A stretch of 47,453 bases of DNA from Gp13-AA77 sp036521995 (GTDB lineage Bacteria; Acidobacteriota; Terriglobia; UBA7540), in NCBI GenBank assembly GCA_036521995.1, contig DATDGR010000339.1, positions 1 to 47,453 of the forward strand. The letters run 5' to 3'. Shown piece by piece: positions 1 to 8,336 of the stretch (positions are counted from its first letter, which is position 1; each line of letters starts with the position of its first letter). Under the pieces are notes generated by a model. The model had not been told where the DNA came from, searched no databases, and saw only the letters and a program-made list of their open reading frames with translations. Position numbers and translations under genes: made by a program.

Positions 1-2
1 AC

Positions 3-1379
3 TCGCAAAAGAACATCGACGCGCTGAAGAAGGCGGATTGGCTCGTTGTAGGCGAGCTCTATCCTGACGAGACCAGCGAGTTCTGGAAGTCTCCAGGCGT
101 CAACCCGGAGGAGATGAGGAACATCCAGACCACGGTCTACCGGCTACCCTGCGCAGGTTTTGCCGAGAAGGACGGCTCATTCACCAACTCCGCCCGCTGG
201 CTGCAATGGAAAAACGCCGCGCTGCCGCCGCCGGGGGATTGCAGGCTGGATCAGGCCATCCTGGCACAGATCTTCCTCGAGGTGCGCGAACTCTACCGGA
301 AAGAGGGCGGCAAGTTCCCGGACCCGATTCTGAACCTTACTTGGCCCTACAGCGATCCTGGGAATCCGTCGCTCGGCGAAGTGGCGCAGGAGATTAACGG
401 CAAGGCGCTCGCGGACGTCACCGATCCAAAGACGAACCAAACCCTCAAAGCGGGCCAGCAGCTGGCGTCGTTTGCCTGGCTGCGCGACGACGGCACCACT
501 ACCTGCGGCAACTGGATCTATTCCGGTTCCTGGACCGAGGCCGGACCGCAGTTGGCGCGGCGCGGCACCGAAGATCCTTCAGGGCTCGGTATCTACCCCA
601 ATTGGGCGTGGTCCTGGCCGGTGAATCGCCGCGTGCTTTACAACCGCGCTTCGTGCGATGTGGAAGGCAAGCCCTGGGATCCCGCGCGTCGCCAAGTGTG
701 GTGGAACGAATCCGCCCAGAAGTGGGTGGGCCATGACGTGCCCGATTTCAAGCCGGATTCGAATCCCAGGGATCACATGGGTCCCTTCATTATGAACCCG
801 GAGGGTGTGGGCCGGATCTTTGTTCCGATCGGGGCCGTCGTCGATGGGCCTTTCCCCGAGCACTACGAACCGATCGAGAGCCCGGTCGCTAATCTGTTGC
901 ACCCCCAGCAGTCGAATAATCCCGTGGTGAAGAAGTTCAGCACGCCTCTCGACAAGTACGGTACGGCGGCGGAGGGCTTCAACATAGTCTGCACCACCTA
1001 CCGCCTGACCGAGCACTACCATTACTGGACAAAAAACAATCCCGCGAATGTCGAGCTCATCCCGGAGCCGTTCGTGGAGATTCCGGCCGAGCTTGCCGGC
1101 GAGATCGGGATTAAGGGCGGCGAAAAGGTCAAGGTGACGAGCGCTCGCGGCGAGTACATCGCCAAGGCTTTCGTCACGCGGCGCATCAAGGCCATGACGA
1201 TCGACGGGAAGAAGATGTACCAGATCGGGATTCCCATCCACTTCGGCTATCGCGGCATCGAGGAAGACGCAGGCCGGACGGCGCGCACGCCGGCCAACCT
1301 TCTTTCGCCTGCGGTTTTCGATCCGAACGCGTATACGCCGGAGTTCAAGGGGTTTTTGGTGAAGCTGGAAAGGGCATAG
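3..1379 (+). CDS. fdnG: Formate dehydrogenase (FDH-N/O type), alpha subunit, C-terminal part
   Basis: This is the 3' end of the large molybdenum/tungsten subunit that oxidises formate to CO2. The reading frame is open from base 3, upstream of the first in-window ATG at 114, so the gene starts outside the window and 458 residues are visible. The opening stretch WLVVGELYPDETSEFWKSPG is characteristic of the FdnG/FdoG family. The last ~120 residues, from EPFVEIPAELAGEIG onward, form the molybdopterin-dinucleotide-binding beta-barrel domain that closes this family. Beta, gamma and fdhE genes follow, which confirms the assignment. The N-terminal Tat signal, the FeS cluster and the Cys/Sec active-site codon would lie upstream, so a selenocysteine cannot be judged here. 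The nearest relatives could be called fdnG or fdoG; the sequence does not separate them. Confidence 0.95.
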   Translation, partial: SQKNIDALKKADWLVVGELYPDETSEFWKSPGVNPEEMRNIQTTVYRLPCAGFAEKDGSFTNSARWLQWKNAALPPPGDCRLDQAILAQIFLEVRELYRKEGGKFPDPILNLTWPYSDPGNPSLGEVAQEINGKALADVTDPKTNQTLKAGQQLASFAWLRDDGTTTCGNWIYSGSWTEAGPQLARRGTEDPSGLGIYPNWAWSWPVNRRVLYNRASCDVEGKPWDPARRQVWWNESAQKWVGHDVPDFKPDSNPRDHMGPFIMNPEGVGRIFVPIGAVVDGPFPEHYEPIESPVANLLHPQQSNNPVVKKFSTPLDKYGTAAEGFNIVCTTYRLTEHYHYWTKNNPANVELIPEPFVEIPAELAGEIGIKGGEKVKVTSARGEYIAKAFVTRRIKAMTIDGKKMYQIGIPIHFGYRGIEEDAGRTARTPANLLSPAVFDPNAYTPEFKGFLVKLERA

Positions 1380-1458
1380 GAAAGGCGAGAAAACCGCCTC
1401 TGAAGGACGAACGTGGCAGTTGCCTCCAGTTGCTGCCAGCCGAAAGACGGATTAGCTC

Positions 1459-1809
1459 ATGAATGTTCTATGCTTGATTCGCGGCCACAGATTCGGTCCA
1501 TGGAGTTCTCCTCGGGGTAAGTGCCTTAGGGTACGCGTCTGTACCCGGGACGGCTACACTGAGACGCAGGAAGAACACGATTTCGGTCCCTGGAGTTCTG
1601 CTCAGGATAAGTGTCTAAGGGTACGCGTCTGCACTCGGGGCGGGCACACTGAGACGCAAGAAGAACACGATTGGGAGTGCGTCGGCGAAAGCGACATCTG
1701 GATTGGGGGTACCGACAGCAGTGAATTGGGCCACATTGGCAGCACTGCTCCCGCTAGCGTCGAGAAGTGCTCGCGCTGCGGCAAACAAGAGACTTTCCGA
1801 AAATACTAG
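1459..1809 (+). CDS. Small Cys/His-rich protein with duplicated zinc-ribbon-like module
   Basis: A 116-residue protein encoded between the alpha and beta genes of the formate dehydrogenase operon. I do not recognise a named family. It begins MNVLCLIRGHRFGPWSS and consists of two near-identical 30-residue modules (FGPWSS, KCLRVRVCTR, ETQEEHD). A tail follows with HDWECVGE and a complete CxxCG knuckle (KCSRCGKQE). The pattern H-x-[FW]-G-x-W ... C ... C-x-x-[C/G] ... E-x-x-x-H resembles small bacterial zinc-ribbon repeat proteins. In the two duplicated modules the second Cys of the knuckle is replaced (CTRDG, CTRGG), so only the last unit looks able to bind metal in the usual way. The start has only a weak purine stretch upstream. 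It may be co-transcribed with the FDH genes; a role in FDH maturation is conjecture. A non-functional insertion is also possible. Confidence 0.6.
   Translation: MNVLCLIRGHRFGPWSSPRGKCLRVRVCTRDGYTETQEEHDFGPWSSAQDKCLRVRVCTRGGHTETQEEHDWECVGESDIWIGGTDSSELGHIGSTAPASVEKCSRCGKQETFRKY
1492..1671 (+). repeat. Tandem 90-bp direct repeat, two copies
   Basis: Copy 1 is 1492-1581 and copy 2 is 1582-1671. They are directly abutting, with about 12 mismatches by hand alignment and no indels. The unit is 30 codons long, so the duplication keeps the frame of the small protein at 1459-1809. The differences are spread through the unit, so this is not a very recent duplication. Confidence 0.9.
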
Positions 1810-1889
1810 AGGGATTGCTGTTTTGCACCTCGAGGTGCATCGCTTATTTTCGAAAGATATGGCCGGGGAACGCTTAGTTAGAGGCCCTT

Positions 1890-2774
1890 ATGAGCCAAGC
1901 CACATTACGAATCCAAAGGATCTCCGGCCATGCCGGACCCATTCCCGGCGAAGGCATGGAGCGCGAGGAACAGGTTTGCAAGCTGGTGGACACCACCACC
2001 TGCATTGGTTGCAAGGCCTGCGAGATTGCCTGCCAGGAGTGGAATGATCTTCCCTTTGCCACCACGACTTTTGACAACACCTACCAGACCATGCCGGATA
2101 CGGCCTGGAACTTCTGGAACCTGATCAAGTTCAATGAGCACGAACGCGAAGACGGCAGCATGATGCTGCTGATGCGCAAGGATCAGTGCATGCACTGCGC
2201 CGATCCCGGCTGTCTCAAGGCTTGCCCCGCCGACGAAGCCATCGTGCAGTACGCGAACGGCATCGTCGATTTCCAGCAGGACCACTGCATCGGCTGCGGA
2301 TACTGCATCACCGGCTGTCCCTTCGACATTCCGAAGTTCAATCCCACCACTAAGAAGGTTTACAAGTGCACTCTGTGCTCGGACCGCGTCAGCCAGAGCC
2401 TGGAACCGGCCTGCATCAAGGCGTGTCCGACCGGCTGCCTGCACTTCGGTACCAAAGATGACATGAAGGACCTCGCCGAAAAACGCGCTACCCAGCTCCG
2501 CGAGCACTATGGATTTCAAAACGCCGGCGTCTATGACCCGCCGGGTGTGGGCGGCACCGGCGTCATCTACGTTCTGCATGATGTGACGCAGCCGGAGTCG
2601 TACGGCGGATTGCCGGCCAACCCTTCCATTCCGTGGACGGTGAGGCTGTGGAAGGCGCCACTCAAGTGGTTGGGTAATCTCGCCATGTTGGGCGGTCTGG
2701 TGGGGGTGACGCTCCATTATCTGCGGTTCGGACCGAAGACGGTCCACGACGGCGAGGAGGAGAAGCGCCCATGA
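1890..2774 (+). CDS. fdxH: Formate dehydrogenase beta subunit (four [4Fe-4S] ferredoxin)
   Basis: The 294-residue electron-transfer subunit carries electrons from the alpha subunit to the membrane cytochrome b. Four Cys groups for [4Fe-4S] clusters are visible: C38/C41/C44/C48, C100/C103/C108/C112, C133/C136/C139/C143 and C160/C163/C175/C179. Near the C-terminus (about residues 258-278) a single hydrophobic segment, LGNLAMLGGLVGVTLHYL, matches the transmembrane anchor of FdnH/FdoH. The ATG at 1890 is preceded by a purine run (tagagg). The stop overlaps the start of the gamma gene in an ATGA, indicating translational coupling. The distance from the alpha gene is about 510 bp, which is unusual for this operon and is filled by the small repeat protein. 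Confidence 0.95.
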   Translation: MSQATLRIQRISGHAGPIPGEGMEREEQVCKLVDTTTCIGCKACEIACQEWNDLPFATTTFDNTYQTMPDTAWNFWNLIKFNEHEREDGSMMLLMRKDQCMHCADPGCLKACPADEAIVQYANGIVDFQQDHCIGCGYCITGCPFDIPKFNPTTKKVYKCTLCSDRVSQSLEPACIKACPTGCLHFGTKDDMKDLAEKRATQLREHYGFQNAGVYDPPGVGGTGVIYVLHDVTQPESYGGLPANPSIPWTVRLWKAPLKWLGNLAMLGGLVGVTLHYLRFGPKTVHDGEEEKRP

Positions 2775-3451
2775 GCACCACGACAGTCCTTCCTCACACT
2801 CGTACCGAGAGCGGTTCGGACGATCGAATCCTCCGCTACACGTTCGGCGAGCGCGTGGTTCACTGGGTTGCGGGTCTCTCCTACGTCTATTTGCTCGTTA
2901 CTGGTCTCGCCTTTTGGTCCCCCTACCTTTTCTGGCTTGCCGATCTGGCCGGCGGTGGACCCACCGCGCGCTTCTGGCATCCCTGGACGGGCTTGCTCTG
3001 GTTTGTCGCGGTCTTCTGGATGTATATGGCTTGGCGTGGAGATATGCGCACCACTCCCGCCGATCGTGAGTGGGCGAAGCACATCGGCGACTACATTCGC
3101 AACCAGGACGAAAAACTGCCACCCATCGGCCGCTTCAATATCGGCCAGAAGCAGTTCTTCTGGTTGATGTTTTATGGCGGCATCACCCTCCTGCTCTCCG
3201 GTGTAGCCTTGTGGCTTGTGAACGATATCCCCTGGGGTTGGCGCTGGCTGCGCTACACCGCGGTTCTGATGCATGCCGTGGCGGCCCTGATCACGATCGG
3301 CGCCTTCATCATTCACGTTTACATGGGCACCGCCATGGTGCGCGGCGGTTTCACCTCGATCATCCGCGGTGAAGTCTCCGGTACCTGGGCCCGCATGCAT
3401 CATCGCCTCTGGTACGAGCAGGTGAAGGGCACGCCTTCCGTGGAGAAATGA
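2771..3451 (+). CDS. fdnI: Formate dehydrogenase gamma subunit (cytochrome b556)
   Basis: A 226-residue di-heme membrane cytochrome b that passes electrons from the FeS subunit to quinone. Four hydrophobic helices are visible, around residues 30-50, 70-88, 128-150 and 162-186. Candidate heme-ligand histidines are H31, H70, H168 and H182. Their spacings (39 between the first pair, 14 between the last pair) match those of H18/H57 and H155/H169 in the E. coli FdnI structure, which supports both hemes being present. The start lies in an ATGA overlap with the beta gene (2771-2774), and the end overlaps fdhE in a second ATGA (3448-3451), so beta, gamma and fdhE are translationally coupled. Confidence 0.95.
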   Translation: MSTTTVLPHTRTESGSDDRILRYTFGERVVHWVAGLSYVYLLVTGLAFWSPYLFWLADLAGGGPTARFWHPWTGLLWFVAVFWMYMAWRGDMRTTPADREWAKHIGDYIRNQDEKLPPIGRFNIGQKQFFWLMFYGGITLLLSGVALWLVNDIPWGWRWLRYTAVLMHAVAALITIGAFIIHVYMGTAMVRGGFTSIIRGEVSGTWARMHHRLWYEQVKGTPSVEK

Positions 3452-4347
3452 CCAAGCCCGTCAGTGCGCCATCAAGGAAGTGGGACCGGCGCATCGAGCG
3501 CGCCCGCGCGTTGGCTGGCCAATATCCTTTTGCCACCGAGATTCTGACGTTCTACTCAAAGCTGACCGCTTTCCAACAGGGTTGCGATTCCCGTCTGCAG
3601 TCAACTCTTGGTGCCAGCTCAGCGGGCGCTCGGAACGGACAGCTCTCGCCCGACCTCAACCTCCATGAGCTCGAAGCCCTCCTGCCGCAGTTCCGGTCCT
3701 TTCTCTCCTTTCTCGGGCGCGAAGCGCCCTCCGCTTTGGCCGGGTTTGCGACCAGCCTCGAAAACAATGATCCTGGCCATTGGGCGCGGCTGCTGACGCG
3801 GTTCTGGCGCCGGACCGAGGGCGAGGAGGCCGGCGGAGTGAAAGAGAGACCGGCGGAAGCGGTGCGGCCGGAGACGCGAGCCGCGTTTTCCGATGGGGGC
3901 CTCAGCAGGTTCACCGCTTTGGCTTTTCTGCAGCCTTACGTCGAATACCTCGCCGGCCGCGCCGATATGCATCCGCCCGCCGTCCGCCGGCCCGTCTGCA
4001 GCTTCTGTGGGTCGAAACCTTTGGCGGGCGTTCTGCGGCCGGAAGGCGACGGCGCCAAACGGTCGCTGGTCTGCTCGTTTTGCTACACCGAGTGGGACTA
4101 TCGTCGCATCGCGTGCCCGGCGTGCGAAGAGTTCCGCGATGAGAGAATGTGCGTCTATACAGCCTCGCAGTTTGAGCACGTCCGGGTTGAGGCCTGCGAA
4201 ACCTGCAGGACCTACATCAAGACCGTCGATCTCACAAAAAACGGCCTGGCGCTCCCCGAGGTGGATGAACTCGCTGCCATCCCTCTCACCCTATGGGCAG
4301 ACGGACAGGGCTATACGAAGCTCAGCCGCAACATCTTTGGCTCGTGA
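3448..4347 (+). CDS. fdhE: Formate dehydrogenase accessory protein FdhE
   Basis: A 299-residue cytoplasmic accessory protein needed for active respiratory formate dehydrogenases (E. coli FdhE is of similar length). The N-terminal half is helical. The C-terminal half carries four CxxC motifs, at C184/C187 (CSFCGSK), C209/C212 (CSFCYTEW), C223/C226 (CPACEE) and C250/C253 (CETCRTY), the rubredoxin-like iron-binding knuckles of the family. It starts in an ATGA overlap with the gamma gene, so its synthesis is coupled to the membrane subunit. It is the last gene of the FDH operon, and no FdhD is present in the window. Confidence 0.93.
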   Translation: MTKPVSAPSRKWDRRIERARALAGQYPFATEILTFYSKLTAFQQGCDSRLQSTLGASSAGARNGQLSPDLNLHELEALLPQFRSFLSFLGREAPSALAGFATSLENNDPGHWARLLTRFWRRTEGEEAGGVKERPAEAVRPETRAAFSDGGLSRFTALAFLQPYVEYLAGRADMHPPAVRRPVCSFCGSKPLAGVLRPEGDGAKRSLVCSFCYTEWDYRRIACPACEEFRDERMCVYTASQFEHVRVEACETCRTYIKTVDLTKNGLALPEVDELAAIPLTLWADGQGYTKLSRNIFGS

Positions 4348-4378
4348 GCCGATCTTCTAGATTAGTGGAGGAGTGATT

Positions 4379-5749
4379 GTGCCGAGCCGATTCGGAACTT
4401 CGGTACTCGTAATGGGGATAGCGCTGGCATCGTGGCAGGTAGGCGTTCGATTTCTGGCTGGCCTCGCACTTCAGGATCCCGCGGAGCCGGCGGGCAACGG
4501 GCCTTCCCCGAAGCTGATTCCGCCGCCCTCGGGTGCCATCACGTTGGCCGACGTTGACCAGAAGGAGCTGCGCGCCATCGATGATGAGCTGGTCGCCTGC
4601 GGAACCCGCAATTCCCTTTCCTCGTGGACCGACCCGAAGCGCGGAATCGGTTGCGGTCGAGACCGCATCGTGGCCCGGCTGCAAGCAATTTCCAAAGCGA
4701 CGGGTGGCAAGCTCGAAGTGAAGGTCGACCATTTCCAAGCGACCGCGCCGCGGACCCGCGACCAGCCGGTGCCGCTCGAGAACGTGGTGGCAATCCTGCC
4801 CGGAACCGATCCTGTGCTGTCCAAGACCGCGTTCGTCGTCTCCGGCCACTATGACTCGATGCCATCGAACGTGATGGACCCGACCAGCGATGCACCCGGA
4901 GCGGATGACGACGCCTCCGGCACTGCTGTATCGATCGGGTGCGCGCGCTTGCTTGCCGGTCGCCGACCAGCGCAGGGGTATCGCGCCACTCTCGTCTTTG
5001 CGGCCGTCTCCGGAGAAGAGCAGGGACTGCTGGGTGGCAGGCGCTTGCTCGATTATCTGCGCCAGAGCGGGTTCACGGTCGGCGGCATGCTGGACAACGA
5101 CATTGTGGGCGCAGACTTCGCGCCGGGCGCGCCCCATCGGGTGCGTGTTTTCTCGGCAGGAGGTCCGGAAGGAGCCGACGGCCCTTCGCGGGAGCTGGCA
5201 CGCACGGTCGAACAGATTGACTCGCCCGAGGCCGTGCGCCTCATCTTCCGCGTGGATCGCCTGGGTCGTGGCGGCGATCATATGCCCTTTGTCGAGGCCG
5301 GACTGCCGGCCGTGCGCTTCACCGAGCCCCTCGAGGACTACCACCACGAACATCAGACTCCGCGCCTGGAGAACGGCGTCCAGTTCGGCGACTTGCCGAG
5401 GTATCTCAACTTCGGGTTCCTCGCCGGCGTGGTGCGTGACAACGCCGAAGTGCTGCGAGAGCTGGCGCTGGCGCCAGGGCCACCGACAGACGTCTCCCTC
5501 TCGGGCGCGGTCACGCCCAGCGGCGTCGTTGGTTGGCAGGCTTCGAATGATCCTGATCGCGCTGGCTTTGAGCTTCTTTGGCGCGAGACCACGGTCCCGC
5601 GCTGGTCGGTCTATGACTTCGTCACTCAAAGCGGCGAAGCCACACTGACTGGCGTCTCGACGGATAATCATTTCTTCGCCGTGCGCTCGGTAGGCAATAA
5701 TGGCGCACGTTCGATTGCCATACCGGCTGTGCCGAAGCCTCATCGCTAG
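4379..5749 (+). CDS. Exported M28-family zinc metallopeptidase
   Basis: A 456-residue protein with a hydrophobic N-terminus (about residues 6-30) and an M28 (aminopeptidase Y/S-type) catalytic domain. Visible metal and active-site motifs are SGHYDS (H157, D159), GADDDASG (bridging Asp around D177), SGEEQG (E213/E214) and LDNDIVG (Asp 239-241). GGDHMPFVEAG and the His cluster YHHEHQTPR follow near 321-325. The tail after residue ~375 looks like a small fibronectin-like or beta domain. I chose GTG 4379 rather than GTG 4373 because the Shine-Dalgarno-like GGAGGAG (4367-4373) overlaps the upstream GTG and sits 5 nt before the downstream one. It probably trims peptides outside the cytoplasm. It lies 31 bp after fdhE but is functionally unrelated to it. 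Confidence 0.85.
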   Translation: MPSRFGTSVLVMGIALASWQVGVRFLAGLALQDPAEPAGNGPSPKLIPPPSGAITLADVDQKELRAIDDELVACGTRNSLSSWTDPKRGIGCGRDRIVARLQAISKATGGKLEVKVDHFQATAPRTRDQPVPLENVVAILPGTDPVLSKTAFVVSGHYDSMPSNVMDPTSDAPGADDDASGTAVSIGCARLLAGRRPAQGYRATLVFAAVSGEEQGLLGGRRLLDYLRQSGFTVGGMLDNDIVGADFAPGAPHRVRVFSAGGPEGADGPSRELARTVEQIDSPEAVRLIFRVDRLGRGGDHMPFVEAGLPAVRFTEPLEDYHHEHQTPRLENGVQFGDLPRYLNFGFLAGVVRDNAEVLRELALAPGPPTDVSLSGAVTPSGVVGWQASNDPDRAGFELLWRETTVPRWSVYDFVTQSGEATLTGVSTDNHFFAVRSVGNNGARSIAIPAVPKPHR

Positions 5750-5795
5750 TCAGCGCCCGCCTCGCCAGATTGATCGTGGCTCGCGCCAAGAGCTC

Positions 5796-7349
5796 ATGCG
5801 CCGTCAGTCCCTAAACGCAGCTGCGCTCCTCGGCATCTGGGCGATTCTGCTGGTCCTCCATGCGCCTCTGCTCAGACTTCCGTATTATTGGGACGAGGCC
5901 GGATACTACGTCCCCGCCGCGCTGGACTTCTTGCGCCACGGGCTTCTAATTCCCACCAGCACGCTGCCGACGGGTCATACGCCGCTGGTGACGATCTACC
6001 TGGCGCTCGCTTGGCGCGCGTTCGGGTTTACCCCGCTTGTGACACGGGCCGCGATGATCCTGGTGGCCGGCGTCACCCTCCTGGTCACCGCCGCGCTGGC
6101 CCGTACCGTGTTTGTGAAGTCCGCCTGGGCGGCGAAAGGGACGGTTTGGAGCGCGATGCTGCTGGCGCTGGCTCCGCTGTTTTTCGCCCAGAGCTCGATG
6201 GCCCATCTCGATCTGGTCGTGGCGCTTTTCACGTCGCTCGCCATTCTTTTTCTGCTCCGCGAGCGCTGGCTTCTGTTTGGTGCAGCCGCTTCGCTCGCCG
6301 TCCTGAGTAAGGAGACGGCAATCGTACTCGTGCCGGTAGCGTGGATCTACAGATGGCTCGATGCGCGCCGGGCCGGTGAGACTCCAGCCACGATTTGGCT
6401 TTGGCTCGCTTCGCCGTGCGCCCCGCTGGCGGCATGGGCGCTCTACTATCACCACCACACGGGATTCTGGACGGGAAACGCCTCCTACCTCCAATACAAC
6501 CTTTACTCCACGCTCAGTCCCGTCCGCATCTTGCTGTGTTTCCTGCGGCGTCTCCACGAAGTTTTTATCGCCGGCTTCAGTTGGGTGATCACCGCCGCGG
6601 CGCTGATCGGGGCCTGGTGGAGCCGCCGCCATTTGGCGGAGGCGGAGAAGACGATGGTGGAGCGCCGGTTCATCCTGCTGACCACTCTGCTGGCGGCCGC
6701 TTATCTGCTGATGCTCAGCATGGTGGGCGGCGCCATTCTGCCTCGTTACACGCTGCCCTTGTACCCGCCGCTCATCGTGCTCGCTCTCCTGTATGTATGG
6801 CGGCTGCCCGCGCGTGTGGCGCGAGGATGCTGCCTTTTGGCGGCGGCCTGTCTGGTGGCCGGCTGGTTCACCCGGCCGCCCTATCCGTTTCCATTCGAAG
6901 ATAATCTCGCCTACGTGGATTTCATCGAGCTGCATCAGCAGGCGGCGGATTTTCTCTCCGCTTACGATCACGGCGAAGCGGGGAATCCACGAGGACTGCG
7001 CATTCTCACGGCCTGGCCGGCCTCGAATGAGCTCACCACCCCTGATCTGGGTTACGTCACCGATCCCCTTCCGGTGGTGCCGGTCGACGGCTTCGAGGCG
7101 CAGGATTTTCGGTCCGTGCAACCCGGGTCGTTCGACATCCTCTACCTCTACTCCCGCAAGTGGGAGCCGCCCGGAAACTGGCTGACGCGTTTCGCGGGGC
7201 TTCAACGCGTCGAGGCTCGATACTTTGACTATGCACCCCAGGCGCCGGCGGCGGAGCTGGCGGCAAAGTTTCGCCTCAGACTCCTGGCGCGCTGGGAGCG
7301 CCGGGGTCAGTGGGTGGCCATCTTTGAGGCCGACCGTTCCGAGCCGTAA
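5796..7349 (+). CDS. GT-C membrane glycosyltransferase (PMT/ArnT-like, family 39 type)
   Basis: A 517-residue polytopic membrane protein. A first hydrophobic helix (residues 8-25) leads into an extracytoplasmic loop with PYYWDEAGYY, the acidic DE pair (D33, E34) expected for GT-C enzymes that use polyprenyl-phosphate sugars. Roughly ten further hydrophobic segments follow up to about residue 370, then a soluble C-terminal domain of ~150 residues. It would transfer a sugar from a lipid-linked donor to a protein, lipid or glycan outside the membrane; the acceptor cannot be told. A longer frame reaches back to 5700 inside the preceding gene. ATG 5796 is preferred because it has aagag just upstream and puts the first helix at the N-terminus. 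A hairpin at 7386-7420 ends the unit. Confidence 0.8.
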   Translation: MRRQSLNAAALLGIWAILLVLHAPLLRLPYYWDEAGYYVPAALDFLRHGLLIPTSTLPTGHTPLVTIYLALAWRAFGFTPLVTRAAMILVAGVTLLVTAALARTVFVKSAWAAKGTVWSAMLLALAPLFFAQSSMAHLDLVVALFTSLAILFLLRERWLLFGAAASLAVLSKETAIVLVPVAWIYRWLDARRAGETPATIWLWLASPCAPLAAWALYYHHHTGFWTGNASYLQYNLYSTLSPVRILLCFLRRLHEVFIAGFSWVITAAALIGAWWSRRHLAEAEKTMVERRFILLTTLLAAAYLLMLSMVGGAILPRYTLPLYPPLIVLALLYVWRLPARVARGCCLLAAACLVAGWFTRPPYPFPFEDNLAYVDFIELHQQAADFLSAYDHGEAGNPRGLRILTAWPASNELTTPDLGYVTDPLPVVPVDGFEAQDFRSVQPGSFDILYLYSRKWEPPGNWLTRFAGLQRVEARYFDYAPQAPAAELAAKFRLRLLARWERRGQWVAIFEADRSEP

Positions 7350-7385
7350 AAAGTTCATAAAAAGTAAGGCTTCATCGGGTGACTA

Positions 7386-7420
7386 GCCAGTATCGCTTTC
7401 GTCTCCAAGGAGATACTGGC
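7386..7420 (+). terminator. Probable intrinsic terminator after the glycosyltransferase gene
   Basis: GCCAGTATC (7386-7394) pairs perfectly with GATACTGGC (7412-7420), with a possible inner TCC/GGA pairing, and is followed by gtatttta. It lies 36 bp after the stop codon of the glycosyltransferase. Confidence 0.6.
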
Positions 7421-7444
7421 GTATTTTAAGTAAGCTATTTTATT

Positions 7445-8053
7445 TCAATACGATAGCCGGTGTTCACCAGGCTGAGCCGCATGCCGTCCGAGTCTAAGAC
7501 ATCTGGTATCATGAACATGCTGGGTTTCAGCCGTAACACATCTGCTTTCAACGAGATGCTGGGATTCTGGAAATTCCAAAAATAGTATCTTATTTATTTT
7601 GTTAAAGATACTGGACTCGTTCGTACAAAATTCGATTTCCCCCCCACCTTCGACGCTTGCCCGGCCTCTTCCGCCGAGCGGCGTCAGCGCTCTTTTGCCA
7701 AGGTCCCGCCAAAATCCAATTGCGAGACATTTTTGGAAGTCATTTGTTTTCTGAAACATCGTGGCTTCGTTCGTAACTCCATTGGGGTTGGCCCGGGCCT
7801 GGACTCTGCCATGGTCCCTGGCACAATGCAAGATCTGGCTTGGATACGGAGGCTCGACCGCCCCGTCGAGATATTTTTTCAACCCCCTTGTTTTCATCAA
7901 CATCGTGGCTTCGTTCGTAAGCTCTGGACGGGATCGGTGGTTCACCAGGCTGTGGTGCTTCCCGGCGGTACGCGGTCCGGCGGACTTCAAGACTTTGGCG
8001 CCATAGGCGCTCAGCTTGGGGGGCACGACCAGATAGGAGTTGGCCAGTGGCAT
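7445..8053 (-). CDS. Doubtful reading frame running through the spaced repeats
   Basis: A minus-strand frame of 202 codons from ATG 8053. It has a convincing Shine-Dalgarno-like GAAGGAG seven bases upstream, and the first ~40 residues (MPLANSYLVVPPKLSAYGAK and on) look protein-like. After that the frame runs through the intergenic repeat (TNEATMLMKT, TNEATMFQKT, TNESSIFNK) and low-conservation sequence. I recognise no family. The likeliest explanation is either a chance frame or the 5' remnant of a gene whose body was replaced by repeat DNA. The translation of the repeat should not be taken as a protein domain. Confidence 0.2.
   Translation of the reverse strand: MPLANSYLVVPPKLSAYGAKVLKSAGPRTAGKHHSLVNHRSRPELTNEATMLMKTRGLKKYLDGAVEPPYPSQILHCARDHGRVQARANPNGVTNEATMFQKTNDFQKCLAIGFWRDLGKRALTPLGGRGRASVEGGGEIEFCTNESSIFNKINKILFLEFPESQHLVESRCVTAETQHVHDTRCLRLGRHAAQPGEHRLSY
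7564..7920 (-). repeat. Spaced repeat, two close copies plus one diverged copy
   Basis: Reading the minus strand, the motif ACGAACGAAGCCACGATGTT starts copies at 7920 and 7776. These two are identical over 22 bp (7899-7920 and 7755-7776) and share a following GAAAACAA block. A diverged third copy (tacgaacgagtcca) ends at 7625. Distances between equivalent bases are 144 and 150 bp, both multiples of three, so translation would give TNEATM(L/F)xKT-like peptides in one frame. From memory, such short repeats are common in intergenic DNA of soil Acidobacteriota; I cannot verify this here. Confidence 0.7.
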
Positions 8054-8336
8054 GGAACGCTCCTTCGGGGGTCTGCGCGGGCGGACGCCTCCTCCGGCTT
8101 CGGGCCAGCATTGCCCGGTTAGGACGATCATGAAACGTGAGGAGCCGGGTATCAAGTCAAACGTGGGTCAATTGTGCGGCCTAGCCCCAGCAGGGATGAT
8201 ATCTTACCGGTGCTCCTCGATACCACGGCTTTCGCCGAGGGGCGTTCCACTGGCGTGACACCTCTGATTTGGAGAGAAAAGGTTCGATTTGAGAAGGGCG
8301 AGGCGGTTGATCGTAAACGCCCACTACTTGAGCAAT

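Larger units (their letters stand above)
7350..8336. other. Convergent intergenic gap (987 bp) carrying repeats
   Basis: The gap lies between the 3' ends of the glycosyltransferase (plus) and the secreted protein of unknown function (minus). It is AT-richer than its surroundings near 7430-7630. It holds the terminator at 7386-7420, the spaced repeat at 7564-7920, and one doubtful minus-strand reading frame (7445-8053). I see no RNA gene and no transposase remnant. Confidence 0.6.

Noticed and set aside
7564..7920. CRISPR-like array
   Set aside because: Only two close copies and one degenerate copy, with intervals over 100 bp, no leader and no cas genes.
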